Origin: Clostridiales bacterium
GTDB taxonomy: Bacteria; Bacillota; Clostridia; Oscillospirales; Oscillospiraceae
Length of the DNA: 64,000 bases
Assembly (NCBI GenBank): GCA_029268065.1
Contig: JAJUHC010000017.1
Location: forward strand, 1 to 64,000
Direction of reading: 5' to 3'
How positions within the stretch are numbered: the first letter of the stretch is position 1; every line of letters begins with the position of its first letter. Shown here piece by piece: positions 38,407 to 45,536 of this stretch. Made by a program: the position numbers and the translations under genes. The notes beneath the pieces were generated by a model. The model was not told the DNA's origin. It searched no databases and saw only the letters and a program-made list of their open reading frames with translations.

Positions 38407-38447
38407 AGAAATAATAAGAGCCCCGCAGTGACTTCACTGCGAGGCTC
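38407..38447 (-). terminator. Attenuator terminator of the aro operon
   Basis: On the minus strand GAGCCTCGCAGTG (38447-38435), loop AAGT, CACTGCGGGGCTC (38430-38418), then TTATTATTTCTT. A 13-bp stem with one T-G pair, between the leader peptide and aroF. Confidence 0.85.
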
Positions 38448-38484
38448 ACGTAATTCTTGTAAAACCGGGTATACAATTTACGTT

Positions 38485-38565
38485 TTAAGCAGCAAAAATC
38501 ACTTTTACTTTGTCATAAATAAAGTAAAAGTAAAAGTAATAAAAAGCTGCGAATACCGACTTCAT
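38485..38565 (-). CDS. Phe/Tyr-rich leader peptide of the aro operon
   Basis: Open frame of 26 codons from ATG at 38565, with GGAGGG upstream. It begins MKSVFAAFYYFYFYFIYDKV; residues 8-15 are eight aromatic residues in a row and 11 of 26 are Phe or Tyr. There is no Trp, which fits an operon making only Phe and Tyr from chorismate. The Tyr/Phe codon run (ACTTTTACTTT) can pair with AAAGTAAAAGT later in the same frame, giving a leader hairpin that a stalled ribosome would block. A terminator follows at 38447-38407. Classic ribosome-stalling attenuation. Confidence 0.85.
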   Translation of the reverse strand: MKSVFAAFYYFYFYFIYDKVKVIFAA

Positions 38566-38591
38566 TGTAACCCTCCGTCTTATTTTAGCTA

Positions 38592-38620
38592 ATTATAATG
38601 TTAATATTCGTTTTTGTCAA
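38592..38620 (-). promoter_or_regulatory. Sigma-A promoter of the aro operon with overlapping inverted repeat
   Basis: On the minus strand TTGACA (38620-38615), 17 bases, TATAAT (38597-38592): perfect consensus. The inverted repeat ATTCGTT-6-AACGAAT (38606-38625) covers the -35 box and could be a repressor site. Confidence 0.85.
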
Positions 38621-38634
38621 CGAATAATTGAAAA

Positions 38635-39057
38635 TTAGCTTGATTTTTTTACCAAGGCGAAGGAGAACTCTGCGCTGACGCTGAGCTTTCCGTTCACATA
38701 GCCCTTCCCGCTTGCCCAGTAAAACGGAGCCTTGGATTTAATGATAGCGCACTCGGTTTTTATGGTATCCCCGACGGTAACGGGATTTTTGAACCTGACG
38801 TTGTCAAGACCGGTCAAAAACGTCCCCACCTCGCCCTCAATGTCGGAAGCGAGCAGGACGCAGGCGGACTGGGCGAGTATCTCGCAGAGTATGACCCCGG
38901 GGACGACGGGATTTCCCGGGAAGTGCCCCTTGAGAAACCACTCCTCGCCTGTTATCGTCTTTTCTCCGTACGCCGTGCCGTCCTTAAGCTCAGCCCTGTC
39001 CACAAGGAGCATATTGTCCCTGTGCGGGAGTATTTTCATTATCTCTTCACGGTCCAT
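38635..39057 (-). CDS. fabZ: 3-hydroxyacyl-ACP dehydratase
   Basis: Protein of 140 residues. Hot-dog fold with the active-site segment LKGHFPGNPVVPGVILCEIL near residue 42 carrying the catalytic His and Glu. It dehydrates 3-hydroxyacyl-ACP in fatty-acid elongation. Last gene of the fab operon, 4 bases after fabF. No terminator is visible before the aro promoter, which lies just beyond its stop. Confidence 0.94.
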   Translation of the reverse strand: MDREEIMKILPHRDNMLLVDRAELKDGTAYGEKTITGEEWFLKGHFPGNPVVPGVILCEILAQSACVLLASDIEGEVGTFLTGLDNVRFKNPVTVGDTIKTECAIIKSKAPFYWASGKGYVNGKLSVSAEFSFALVKKSS

Positions 39058-39061
39058 TTTC

Positions 39062-40288
39062 CTACACCTTTCTGAAGGCCAGGCAGGCGTTATGCCCGCC
39101 GAAGCCGAAGGATGTCGAAAGAGCCAGCTCGAGCTCGGTTTTTACCGCGGTGTTCGGTGTGTAATTCAGGTCGCAGTCCTCGTCCGGCACAAGATAGTTG
39201 ATGGTCGGGGGTACGATGCCGTTTTTAAGCGCGAGAACGGCCGCAATCGCCTCCACGGCGCCCGCGGCGCCCAGCATATGCCCTGTCATTGATTTTGTGG
39301 AGCTGATATGCAGAAGCCTCGCCTTATCCTCTCCGAATGCGTTTTTGATTGCGGCCGTCTCCGTTTTATCGTTCAGCTTTGTGCCTGTTCCGTGCGCGTT
39401 AATATAGGTTTTCGATGCGTCGAATTCAAGCCCCCGGAGCGAATCGGAAATAGACCTGGCCGTCTCCCTCGCTTCGGGATCGGGCGCCGTCACATGGTAC
39501 GCGTCGCAGGTCGAGCCGTAGCCGCAGATTTCGGCGTATATTTTGGCCCCGCGCTTCATCGCGTGTCCGTATTCCTCAAGTATCAGAGCGCCTGCACCCT
39601 CGCCGATAACGAAGCCCTCTCTCCTTTTGTCGAAAGGAATAGACGCCGCGTTCTTGTCCTGAGAAGGGCTGATTGCAAGCGCGTTGCCGAAGCCGGCGAT
39701 TGCAAGCGGGATTATAGGCGCTTCGCTCCCTCCGCTGATCATCGCCTTGGCGTAGCCGTGCTTTATCGCCCTGTAAGCCTCGCCTATGGAACTGGAGGCG
39801 GAAGCGCAGGCGGTGGTTACCGAAAAGCAGGGGCCCTTCGCTCCGAATCTTATCGCAATATTCCCTGCGGCGATGTTGCTTATCATCTTCGGTATAAAAA
39901 GCGGAGACACCTTTCTGGCTCCTCCGGTGAGGAGAGCCTCATGCTCCGTGCAGAAGGTCTTAAATCCGCCTATGCCCGAGCCGAAGTAAACCCCTATATC
40001 CTCACCCGCTATTTTCCCCTCGAGCCCGCTGTCCGCCATAGCCTCCTGCGCCGCGGCAAGGGCGTACAGGGTGTAGGCGTCGTTTTTCCTGATAAGGGTT
40101 TTATCGAGACAGTCCTCGGGCTTGAAGCCTTTCAGCTCCGCGGCGAGTTTGTGCTTGAATGGTGTGGTGTCGAAATAGGAAATATTGTCCACACCGTTGA
40201 CGCCGTTGACAAGGTTTTCCCAAAATGTTTTTGTATCATTTCCGACTGGAGTCAGCGCTCCGATGCCGGTTATGACGACTCTGTTCAT
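39062..40288 (-). CDS. fabF: 3-oxoacyl-ACP synthase II
   Basis: Protein of 408 residues. Elongating condensing enzyme with the Cys-His-His triad: Cys in VTTACASASSSIGEAYRA near residue 160, His in NAHGTGTKLND near 300 and His in SMTGHMLGAAGAVEA near 335. The N-terminal VVITGIGALTPVGND is typical. It lies between fabG and fabZ. Confidence 0.95.
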   Translation of the reverse strand: MNRVVITGIGALTPVGNDTKTFWENLVNGVNGVDNISYFDTTPFKHKLAAELKGFKPEDCLDKTLIRKNDAYTLYALAAAQEAMADSGLEGKIAGEDIGVYFGSGIGGFKTFCTEHEALLTGGARKVSPLFIPKMISNIAAGNIAIRFGAKGPCFSVTTACASASSSIGEAYRAIKHGYAKAMISGGSEAPIIPLAIAGFGNALAISPSQDKNAASIPFDKRREGFVIGEGAGALILEEYGHAMKRGAKIYAEICGYGSTCDAYHVTAPDPEARETARSISDSLRGLEFDASKTYINAHGTGTKLNDKTETAAIKNAFGEDKARLLHISSTKSMTGHMLGAAGAVEAIAAVLALKNGIVPPTINYLVPDEDCDLNYTPNTAVKTELELALSTSFGFGGHNACLAFRKV

Positions 40289-40348
40289 GAACGCCTCGTT
40301 TCCATGCCTTCATAGGCATCTAAAATGATTGATTTGCGAAATAACCGA

Positions 40349-41083
40349 TCACATCGCGAGTCCGCCGTCTATGCGGATTACCTCGCCCGTAATGTAGTCG
40401 GAGCTCTTAGACGCGAGAAACAGCGCAAGCTCCGCGACCTCCTCCGGAAGCCCCATCCTGCCCATCGGAATGCTGCCGACGAACGGGTTTTCCTCGGTGA
40501 ACGCCGCCGTCATATCCGTTCTGATGAAGCCGGGCGCAATCGCGTTGCAGCATACGCCCCTTGACGCAAGCTCCTTGGCCACAGTCTTGGTAAGGCCGAT
40601 AAGGCCCGCCTTTGAGGCCGAATAATTTGCCTGGCCCGGGTTGCCGATAAGGCCCGATATCGAGCTGATATTTATTATCTTTCCCGACCTCTGCTTTGCG
40701 AAAACGGGATAAACCTGCTTTATGGCGTTGAACGCGCCTTTCAGGTTGACGCTTATCACGTCGTCGAAGTCCTGCTCCCGCATTGCAAGCATGAGCTTAT
40801 CCTTCGTAATCCCCGCGTTGTTTACAAGGATGTCGACGGTGCCGAAATCCTTTATTATTTGTTTGAAGGCCGAGGCGGTTTCCTCAAGGCTTGCGACGTT
40901 GCACTTATAGGCGTTTGCCTTTACTCCGGAGGAAATCAGCTTTTCCTTGAGCTCCGCGGCTTTATCCTCGCTGCCGGAGTAAATGAAGGCGATATTCGCT
41001 CCGTTAGCCGCGAATTTTTCGCATATGGCGCGGCCTATGCCTCTGGAGCCGCCCGTAATAACCGCTGTTTTGTCCTTAAGCAC
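40349..41083 (-). CDS. fabG: 3-oxoacyl-ACP reductase
   Basis: Protein of 244 residues of the short-chain dehydrogenase family. Cofactor motif GGSRGIGRA near residue 12, NNAGIT near 88, and the catalytic Ser-Tyr-Lys set in SSISG and YSASKAG near 140-157. It reduces 3-oxoacyl-ACP with NADPH. Its start overlaps the end of fabD by eight bases. Confidence 0.95.
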   Translation of the reverse strand: MLKDKTAVITGGSRGIGRAICEKFAANGANIAFIYSGSEDKAAELKEKLISSGVKANAYKCNVASLEETASAFKQIIKDFGTVDILVNNAGITKDKLMLAMREQDFDDVISVNLKGAFNAIKQVYPVFAKQRSGKIINISSISGLIGNPGQANYSASKAGLIGLTKTVAKELASRGVCCNAIAPGFIRTDMTAAFTEENPFVGSIPMGRMGLPEEVAELALFLASKSSDYITGEVIRIDGGLAM

Positions 41084-41993
41084 TTTTTAGCTCCTTTGCA
41101 AGCGAAACGGCGCTTTCAAAGTTATCCACGGAATACGCACCCACCTCGGGTGCAATGCGTTTGATAAGCTTTTGAAGCACGTTGCCCGCTCCCGTTTCAA
41201 TGAAAGTGTCAATGCCGTTTGCCACCATGTCCGAAATGATCGAATCCCACTTCACGGGATGGTTAATCTGCTTCTCCATGAGAGCCCTGACGTCCTCTCC
41301 GTAGGGCAGAGCGGTCACGTTCGAGTACGCGGTGATCACTGGCTTCTCTATTTTGACCTGCCTTAAAAACCTTCCGAATTTTTGTGACGCGCCGTCCATA
41401 AAGGGCGAGTGGAAGCCGCCGCTGACCGATAGCGGCATAGCCTTGCCCCCCGCCTCGGACACGTCCTTTCTGAAAAGCTCAAGCTCATCCTTAAGCCCCG
41501 CCACGACGAGCTGTCCGGGCGAGTTATAGTTTACAGGGAACACCTTCCTGTATCTTTTGCAGAGCTCCTCGACCTGGCTGTTTTCGAGCTTAAGCACCGC
41601 CATCATGGACGCCGGCATTTTTTCACACTCCGCTCCCATAAGCTCTCCTCTGCGGCAGGCTATTTTAAAGCCGTCGATGTATGAAAAGGCCTTTGAAAAC
41701 GAAAGCGCCGGAAGCTCGCCGAGTGAAAAGCCCGCCACCGCCTCTGGCTCCACGCCGTTTTCGTAGAGCGTGATTGCGGCCGCGATGTCCGCGAGGTACA
41801 GGCAGGGCTGGGTGTTTCTCGTATTTTTTAGGGTCTCGTCATCGCCCTCGAAGCACTGTTCGAGCGTGCCCTTGCGATAGGCTTCCGCGCTGTCGAACAG
41901 CTCCCTTACCGAGGAGCAGTTATCGTAGAAGCTTTTGCCCATACCGGCGTACTGGGCGCCCTGGCCCGAAAAGACAAACGCTATTTTACCCAT
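41076..41993 (-). CDS. fabD: Malonyl-CoA:ACP transacylase
   Basis: Protein of 305 residues. N-terminal FSGQGAQYAGMGK, the catalytic serine in VAGFSLGELPA near residue 90 (GFSLGE for the usual GHSLGE, with Phe in place of His) and the catalytic His in SGGFHSPFM near 195. It loads malonyl groups on ACP. The start overlaps the end of fabK by 13 bases. Acetyl-CoA carboxylase genes are absent from the window. Confidence 0.93.
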   Translation of the reverse strand: MGKIAFVFSGQGAQYAGMGKSFYDNCSSVRELFDSAEAYRKGTLEQCFEGDDETLKNTRNTQPCLYLADIAAAITLYENGVEPEAVAGFSLGELPALSFSKAFSYIDGFKIACRRGELMGAECEKMPASMMAVLKLENSQVEELCKRYRKVFPVNYNSPGQLVVAGLKDELELFRKDVSEAGGKAMPLSVSGGFHSPFMDGASQKFGRFLRQVKIEKPVITAYSNVTALPYGEDVRALMEKQINHPVKWDSIISDMVANGIDTFIETGAGNVLQKLIKRIAPEVGAYSVDNFESAVSLAKELKSA

Positions 41994-42931
41994 GAGGACG
42001 CCTCCTTCAGCAGCTTTTCAGTCTCTTCAAATATCTCCTTAATTATCTCGGCCGCGGGCTGCTCTCTGTTCACGAGTCCCGCTATCTGACCCGCGAGGAA
42101 GCAGCCGTCCTGCTTGTCGCCTTCCACGGCGGCCTTGCGCAGGGCGCCGACGCCGAGATTTGCGACGGACTCCGCCGTTGCCTCCGGGGCATATTCTTCC
42201 TTAATGAAGTTTCTCGTAAAATTATTTTTTATGCTCCTGCAGGTATTGCCGCCGAAGCGCCTGCCGGTCGTGACGGTGGATATGTCCCCGGCCTTCAGGA
42301 CCATTTCCTTGTAGTTCGGATGCACGGAGCACTCCGTCGCCACAAGGAACCTCGTGCCGAGCTGCACTCCGCAGGCTCCGAGCATAAAGCTCGCCGCTAC
42401 CCCGCGCCCGTCGGCGATACCGCCCGCAGCTATAACTGGGATGCTCACGGCGTCGCGCACCTGCGGCACGATCGTCATCGTGGTGAGCTCGCCGATGTGC
42501 CCGCCGGACTCCTCGCCTTCGGCTATAACCGCCGCGGCTCCGTACTTCTCGACCCTTTTTGCCATGGCGACGGACGCCACGACCGGAATCACCTTAATGC
42601 CGGCGCTTATCCAGCGCTCCATATACTTTGAGGGGTTGCCCGCGCCCGTGGTTACGACCGCGACCTTCTCCTCAGCCACTATCTCGGCCACCTCGTCGGC
42701 GTAGGGGCTCATCAGCATGATATTGACACCGAAGGGCCTGCTCGTAAGCCTCCTCGCAGTTTCTATCTGTCCTTTGAGGTACTCTGCGTTCGCGTTCATC
42801 GCGGATATGATGCCGAGTCCGCCGCCCTCGGATACCGCCGCCGCAAGCCTTCCGTCGGCGATCCAGGCCATACCGCCCTGAAATATCGGGTATTTGATCC
42901 CTAGCATTTCGCAAATCGGGGATGCTATCAT
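41981..42931 (-). CDS. fabK: Enoyl-ACP reductase II, FMN-dependent
   Basis: Protein of 316 residues of the nitronate monooxygenase/FabK fold. YPIFQGGMAWIAD near residue 14, VVTTGAGNPSKYMERW near 88, and the FMN phosphate-binding region IPVIAAGGIADGRGV near 168 support FabK. It performs the last reduction of each elongation cycle and replaces FabI, making the cell naturally tolerant of triclosan-type inhibitors by family knowledge. ATG at 42931 with GTGGAGG is preferred to an upstream in-frame ATG at 42943. Confidence 0.93.
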   Translation of the reverse strand: MIASPICEMLGIKYPIFQGGMAWIADGRLAAAVSEGGGLGIISAMNANAEYLKGQIETARRLTSRPFGVNIMLMSPYADEVAEIVAEEKVAVVTTGAGNPSKYMERWISAGIKVIPVVASVAMAKRVEKYGAAAVIAEGEESGGHIGELTTMTIVPQVRDAVSIPVIAAGGIADGRGVAASFMLGACGVQLGTRFLVATECSVHPNYKEMVLKAGDISTVTTGRRFGGNTCRSIKNNFTRNFIKEEYAPEATAESVANLGVGALRKAAVEGDKQDGCFLAGQIAGLVNREQPAAEIIKEIFEETEKLLKEASSWVK

Positions 42932-43060
42932 AAAAACCTCCACTCGTTCCGCGTGAAGCTCCCGGGCAGCCCTGCGGTAAATCAGGGCCGCGGAAGCGCC
43001 GCGCGGGCCGCCTTTTTCGTCGTGGCGGCAGACCTCATGATATTGATAAGCGAAAACTTA

Positions 43061-43282
43061 TTATTTTAGCTTTGACTCGACAAGGTTTACAAGATCGCCT
43101 ATGCTCACGAGTGAAGAATCCACCTCAAGCTCGATGCTGAATTCATCCTCGATGTTCATAACCAGCTCGGTAACGTCGAGGGAATCAATGCCGAGATCGG
43201 CAAACTTTGTGTCGGTTGTAAGTGTCGAGGCGTCGCAGTTGATTTTGTCGGCGATGATCTGGCTTACTTTTTCGAATACCAT
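43061..43282 (-). CDS. acpP: Acyl carrier protein
   Basis: Protein of 73 residues, acidic, with the DSLD motif; S34 receives phosphopantetheine. It carries the growing acyl chain for all other Fab enzymes encoded around it. It lies between fabH and fabK. The gap 42944-43060 holds no gene. Confidence 0.95.
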   Translation of the reverse strand: MVFEKVSQIIADKINCDASTLTTDTKFADLGIDSLDVTELVMNIEDEFSIELEVDSSLVSIGDLVNLVESKLK

Positions 43283-43336
43283 AACTATTCTCCTTAAAGA
43301 TATATAATGAGTCGCAATGCCGCGTTTACGGCGGCC

Positions 43337-44290
43337 CTACCACTTCAAAAGGCAGGAAGCGTTCGACAGCCCGGCTCCGAAGGCCGTGAGTATCAGATTG
43401 TCCCCGCGCTTTAAAAGTCCTTTTCTGTTCAGCTCGTCGAGAGCGATGGGAACGCTGGCGGACGACGTGTTTCCGTATTCCTGAATATTCACATAAAACT
43501 TTTTGATGGGAATGCGGAGTCTCATGCAGGCGAGGTCGATTATTCTCTTGTTTGCCTGGTGCGGGACCACATAAGCTACATCGTCCGCCGTAAGCTTATT
43601 GTCCTGCATCAGCTTGGTTATGTCGGCGCACATGGCGTTGACCGCGTATTTGAAGGTTTCCTGTCCCTGCATTTGTATAAAGGGTTTTTCGGACTCCAGC
43701 GTTGAATACGGAGAAGCCCCTGCGTAGGCGGGAATCCTTATTACCTCGTCATTGCCCTTCGTAGACAGTACCGAGTCCACATAGCCCTCTCCGGAGGCGA
43801 GCAATGCGGCTCCCGCTCCGTCCCCGAAGATCACGCAGGTACCTCTGTCCTGCCAGTCAAGCACCTTGCTCAGGCGCTCCGCGCCGATTACCAGGGCCTT
43901 TCTCACCTTGCCCCGCGCGAAATAACCGGCCGCGGTTTCGAGCAGGAACAAAAAAGCCGAGCAGGCGGAGTTGATATCATAGGCGGGGCAGCTTGCCCCC
44001 AGCATTTTCTGCACCACGCATGCAAGCGCGGGGGAAGAGAGATCGCCGCTTACGGTGGAACAGATTATCAGGTCAAGGTCCTCCGGAGTGCAGCCGCCGT
44101 TTTCAAGCGCCCTGAGCGCAGCCTGATACGCCAGGTCGGCGGTCGTCTCGCCTGTGCAAATATGCCTTCTCTGGACACCCACGCGCTGCCTTATCCACTC
44201 GTCGTTGGTATCGAGCGTTTTGGAGAGGTCGTCGTTAGTGACGATATTTGGGGGTACATACATTCCGGTACCGATAATAGAAAAAGTCAT
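43337..44290 (-). CDS. fabH: 3-oxoacyl-ACP synthase III
   Basis: Protein of 317 residues. Initiating condensing enzyme with the Cys-His-Asn triad: Cys in DINSACSAFLF near residue 112, His in VVPHQANKRI near 245 and Asn in YGNTSSASVPI near 275. It starts chains from acetyl- or branched acyl-CoA; branched primers would come from the leucine, isoleucine and valine route also in this window. First gene of the fab operon, with GGAGG before the ATG. Confidence 0.95.
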   Translation of the reverse strand: MTFSIIGTGMYVPPNIVTNDDLSKTLDTNDEWIRQRVGVQRRHICTGETTADLAYQAALRALENGGCTPEDLDLIICSTVSGDLSSPALACVVQKMLGASCPAYDINSACSAFLFLLETAAGYFARGKVRKALVIGAERLSKVLDWQDRGTCVIFGDGAGAALLASGEGYVDSVLSTKGNDEVIRIPAYAGASPYSTLESEKPFIQMQGQETFKYAVNAMCADITKLMQDNKLTADDVAYVVPHQANKRIIDLACMRLRIPIKKFYVNIQEYGNTSSASVPIALDELNRKGLLKRGDNLILTAFGAGLSNASCLLKW

Positions 44291-44320
44291 TTCAGCCTCC
44301 GAATTTCTGCCTTCAACCTA

Positions 44321-44349
44321 TTAGTACCACTTTTTTTGATTTGGTTACA
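44321..44349 (-). promoter_or_regulatory. Candidate ECF-sigma promoter of the fab operon
   Basis: On the minus strand TGTAACC (44349-44343), 17 bases, ACTAA (44325-44321), 31 bases from the fabH start. The same motif with the same spacing precedes the divergent sigma gene. A palindrome GCCTGAA-C-TTCAGGC (44384-44398) lies between the two promoters. Confidence 0.6.
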
Positions 44350-44433
44350 AAAAAAGAAAATTTTTCTGATAATATTTTCTGCCGCCTGAACTTCAGGCAT
44401 ACCGTAGCGTTGAGCAAATTATTTAAGTCTTTT

Positions 44434-44462
44434 TGTAACCTTTCGCTATGAAGAGGCACTAA
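44434..44462 (+). promoter_or_regulatory. Candidate autoregulated ECF-sigma promoter
   Basis: TGTAACC (44434-44440), 17 bases, ACTAA (44458-44462), with GG two bases before ACTAA in both copies (GGCACTAA and GGTACTAA). A separate extended -10 sequence TGGTATAAT ends at 44476 and may give basal sigma-A transcription. Confidence 0.6.
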
Positions 44463-44542
44463 GTGTGTGGTATAATACCTGCAGAGCGGATAATATACCC
44501 GCGCATGCGCCCTCTCCGTGGGCGCGCGCTTGAAGTAATGCC

Positions 44543-44581
44543 GTTCTGCGGTTCCGGACCTTCGGGCCGGAACCGCAGAAC
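44543..44581 (+). other. Long hairpin in the 5' leader of the sigma gene
   Basis: GTTCTGCGGTTCCGG (44543-44557) pairs perfectly with CCGGAACCGCAGAAC (44567-44581); an inner CC-TTCG-GG closes the loop. No T tract follows, so it is not a plain terminator. It lies 42 bases before the GTG start. Confidence 0.7.
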
Positions 44582-44623
44582 ACGGCGTAGTCAAGCGTCA
44601 CTCGGGAGTATGGAGGCGATGCG

Positions 44624-45133
44624 GTGAAGGAATTTGAGGAAATATACAGGGAGTTTTCGCCCAGGATTTTTTCATTTTTGTATAAGCTCTGCAGGGATTA
44701 TTCCCTGACCGAGGAGCTTACTCAGGAGACCTTTCTCCAGGCCTTCAAAAGCTTCCACAAATTCAAAGGCAGGTGCGGGATTGCAACCTGGCTTACCGCG
44801 ATAGCCAAGTACACTTTTTACCATTATCTCAGAAAAAACAAGCTCGGCGTCGAGGCTATCAGCATTGAGCATCTGACCGACACCTACTGTTCAAACACGC
44901 TGGGAGATCCCGAGAGCGAGCTCAAAAAGAAAATGGTCGGGGAAGCCATACGCAGAATAGTAAACGACATACCGGAAAAATACCGCGACGTGGTCATACT
45001 CAGGATATACGGCGAGATGCCGTTCTCTCAGGTAGCCGAGGCGCTCGGCATTACGGAAAGCTCAGCAAAGGTCATATTTTTCCGGGCGAAAAAAATGCTT
45101 ATGGAGGAGATAAAAAGTGAGTTTGAATTGTGA
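44624..45133 (+). CDS. ECF-type RNA polymerase sigma factor
   Basis: Protein of 169 residues with region 2 (EELTQETFLQAFKSFHKFKG near residue 28) and region 4 (MPFSQVAEALGITESSAKVI near 132), and no region 1 or 3, as in extracytoplasmic-function sigma factors. It starts with GTG at 44624, with TGGAGG 7 bases upstream. It overlaps an anti-sigma gene and diverges from the fab operon. Both upstream regions share TGTAACC-N17-ACTAA, so it probably drives its own gene and fatty-acid synthesis; this is inference from sequence. Confidence 0.9.
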   Translation: MKEFEEIYREFSPRIFSFLYKLCRDYSLTEELTQETFLQAFKSFHKFKGRCGIATWLTAIAKYTFYHYLRKNKLGVEAISIEHLTDTYCSNTLGDPESELKKKMVGEAIRRIVNDIPEKYRDVVILRIYGEMPFSQVAEALGITESSAKVIFFRAKKMLMEEIKSEFEL

Positions 45134-45446
45134 TATCGTAATGGACTGCGTCGCCATATACAAGGACGGGCTTGCCAGCGAGGGCACAAAAAAAGCGGTG
45201 GAGGCTCACCTCAAGGAGTGTCCCGGCTGCAGAAAATACTACAAGCAGTACGACTCCATAAACAATTTCTCCGTAAAAAGCCAGGATTCCGAGCTTTATG
45301 ACGACGCTACGGCCAAATTTGCCGCCATTTCCGCCGCCCTGAATGCCAGAAGGAATTTTTTTGCGGCCTGCTTTGCGATCTTCGCCGCCATAACTGTTTT
45401 TTCTCTGATCTTCACTATAATAACCGGCCGGAAGGCGAAAGAATAA
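45117..45446 (+). CDS. Zinc-finger anti-sigma factor, membrane-anchored
   Basis: Protein of 109 residues. Zinc-binding anti-sigma motif with C11, H31, C35 and C38 (HLKECPGC), then one membrane span at about 82-103 (FFAACFAIFAAITVFSLIFT) and a short basic tail. It should hold the sigma factor at the membrane until a signal releases it. It starts with GTG inside the end of the sigma gene (17-base overlap), preceded by GGAGGAG. The short C-terminal tail leaves almost no extracytoplasmic sensor, so the signal may be sensed in the membrane or the cytoplasm. Confidence 0.87.
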   Translation: MSLNCDIVMDCVAIYKDGLASEGTKKAVEAHLKECPGCRKYYKQYDSINNFSVKSQDSELYDDATAKFAAISAALNARRNFFAACFAIFAAITVFSLIFTIITGRKAKE

Positions 45447-45460
45447 AAGCGGAAGAAGCA

Positions 45461-45504
45461 AAGCGCGGGAGTGCCTCAAAACAGCTTGAGACACTCCCGC
45501 GCTT
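45461..45504. terminator. Bidirectional terminator after the anti-sigma gene
   Basis: A 19-base arm at 45461-45479 pairs with 45486-45504 with one mismatch. It separates the sigma operon from the convergent reductase gene. Confidence 0.8.
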
Positions 45505-45536
45505 ATATATGATCCTCTCCCAATGGCGTGTGTTAG

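Noticed and set aside
44318-44331. TTAGTACCA before fabH resembles half of a FapR operator (TTAGTACC...GGTACTAA).
   Set aside because: The second half is missing, and the same bases are better explained as the -10 part of the motif shared with the divergent sigma gene.
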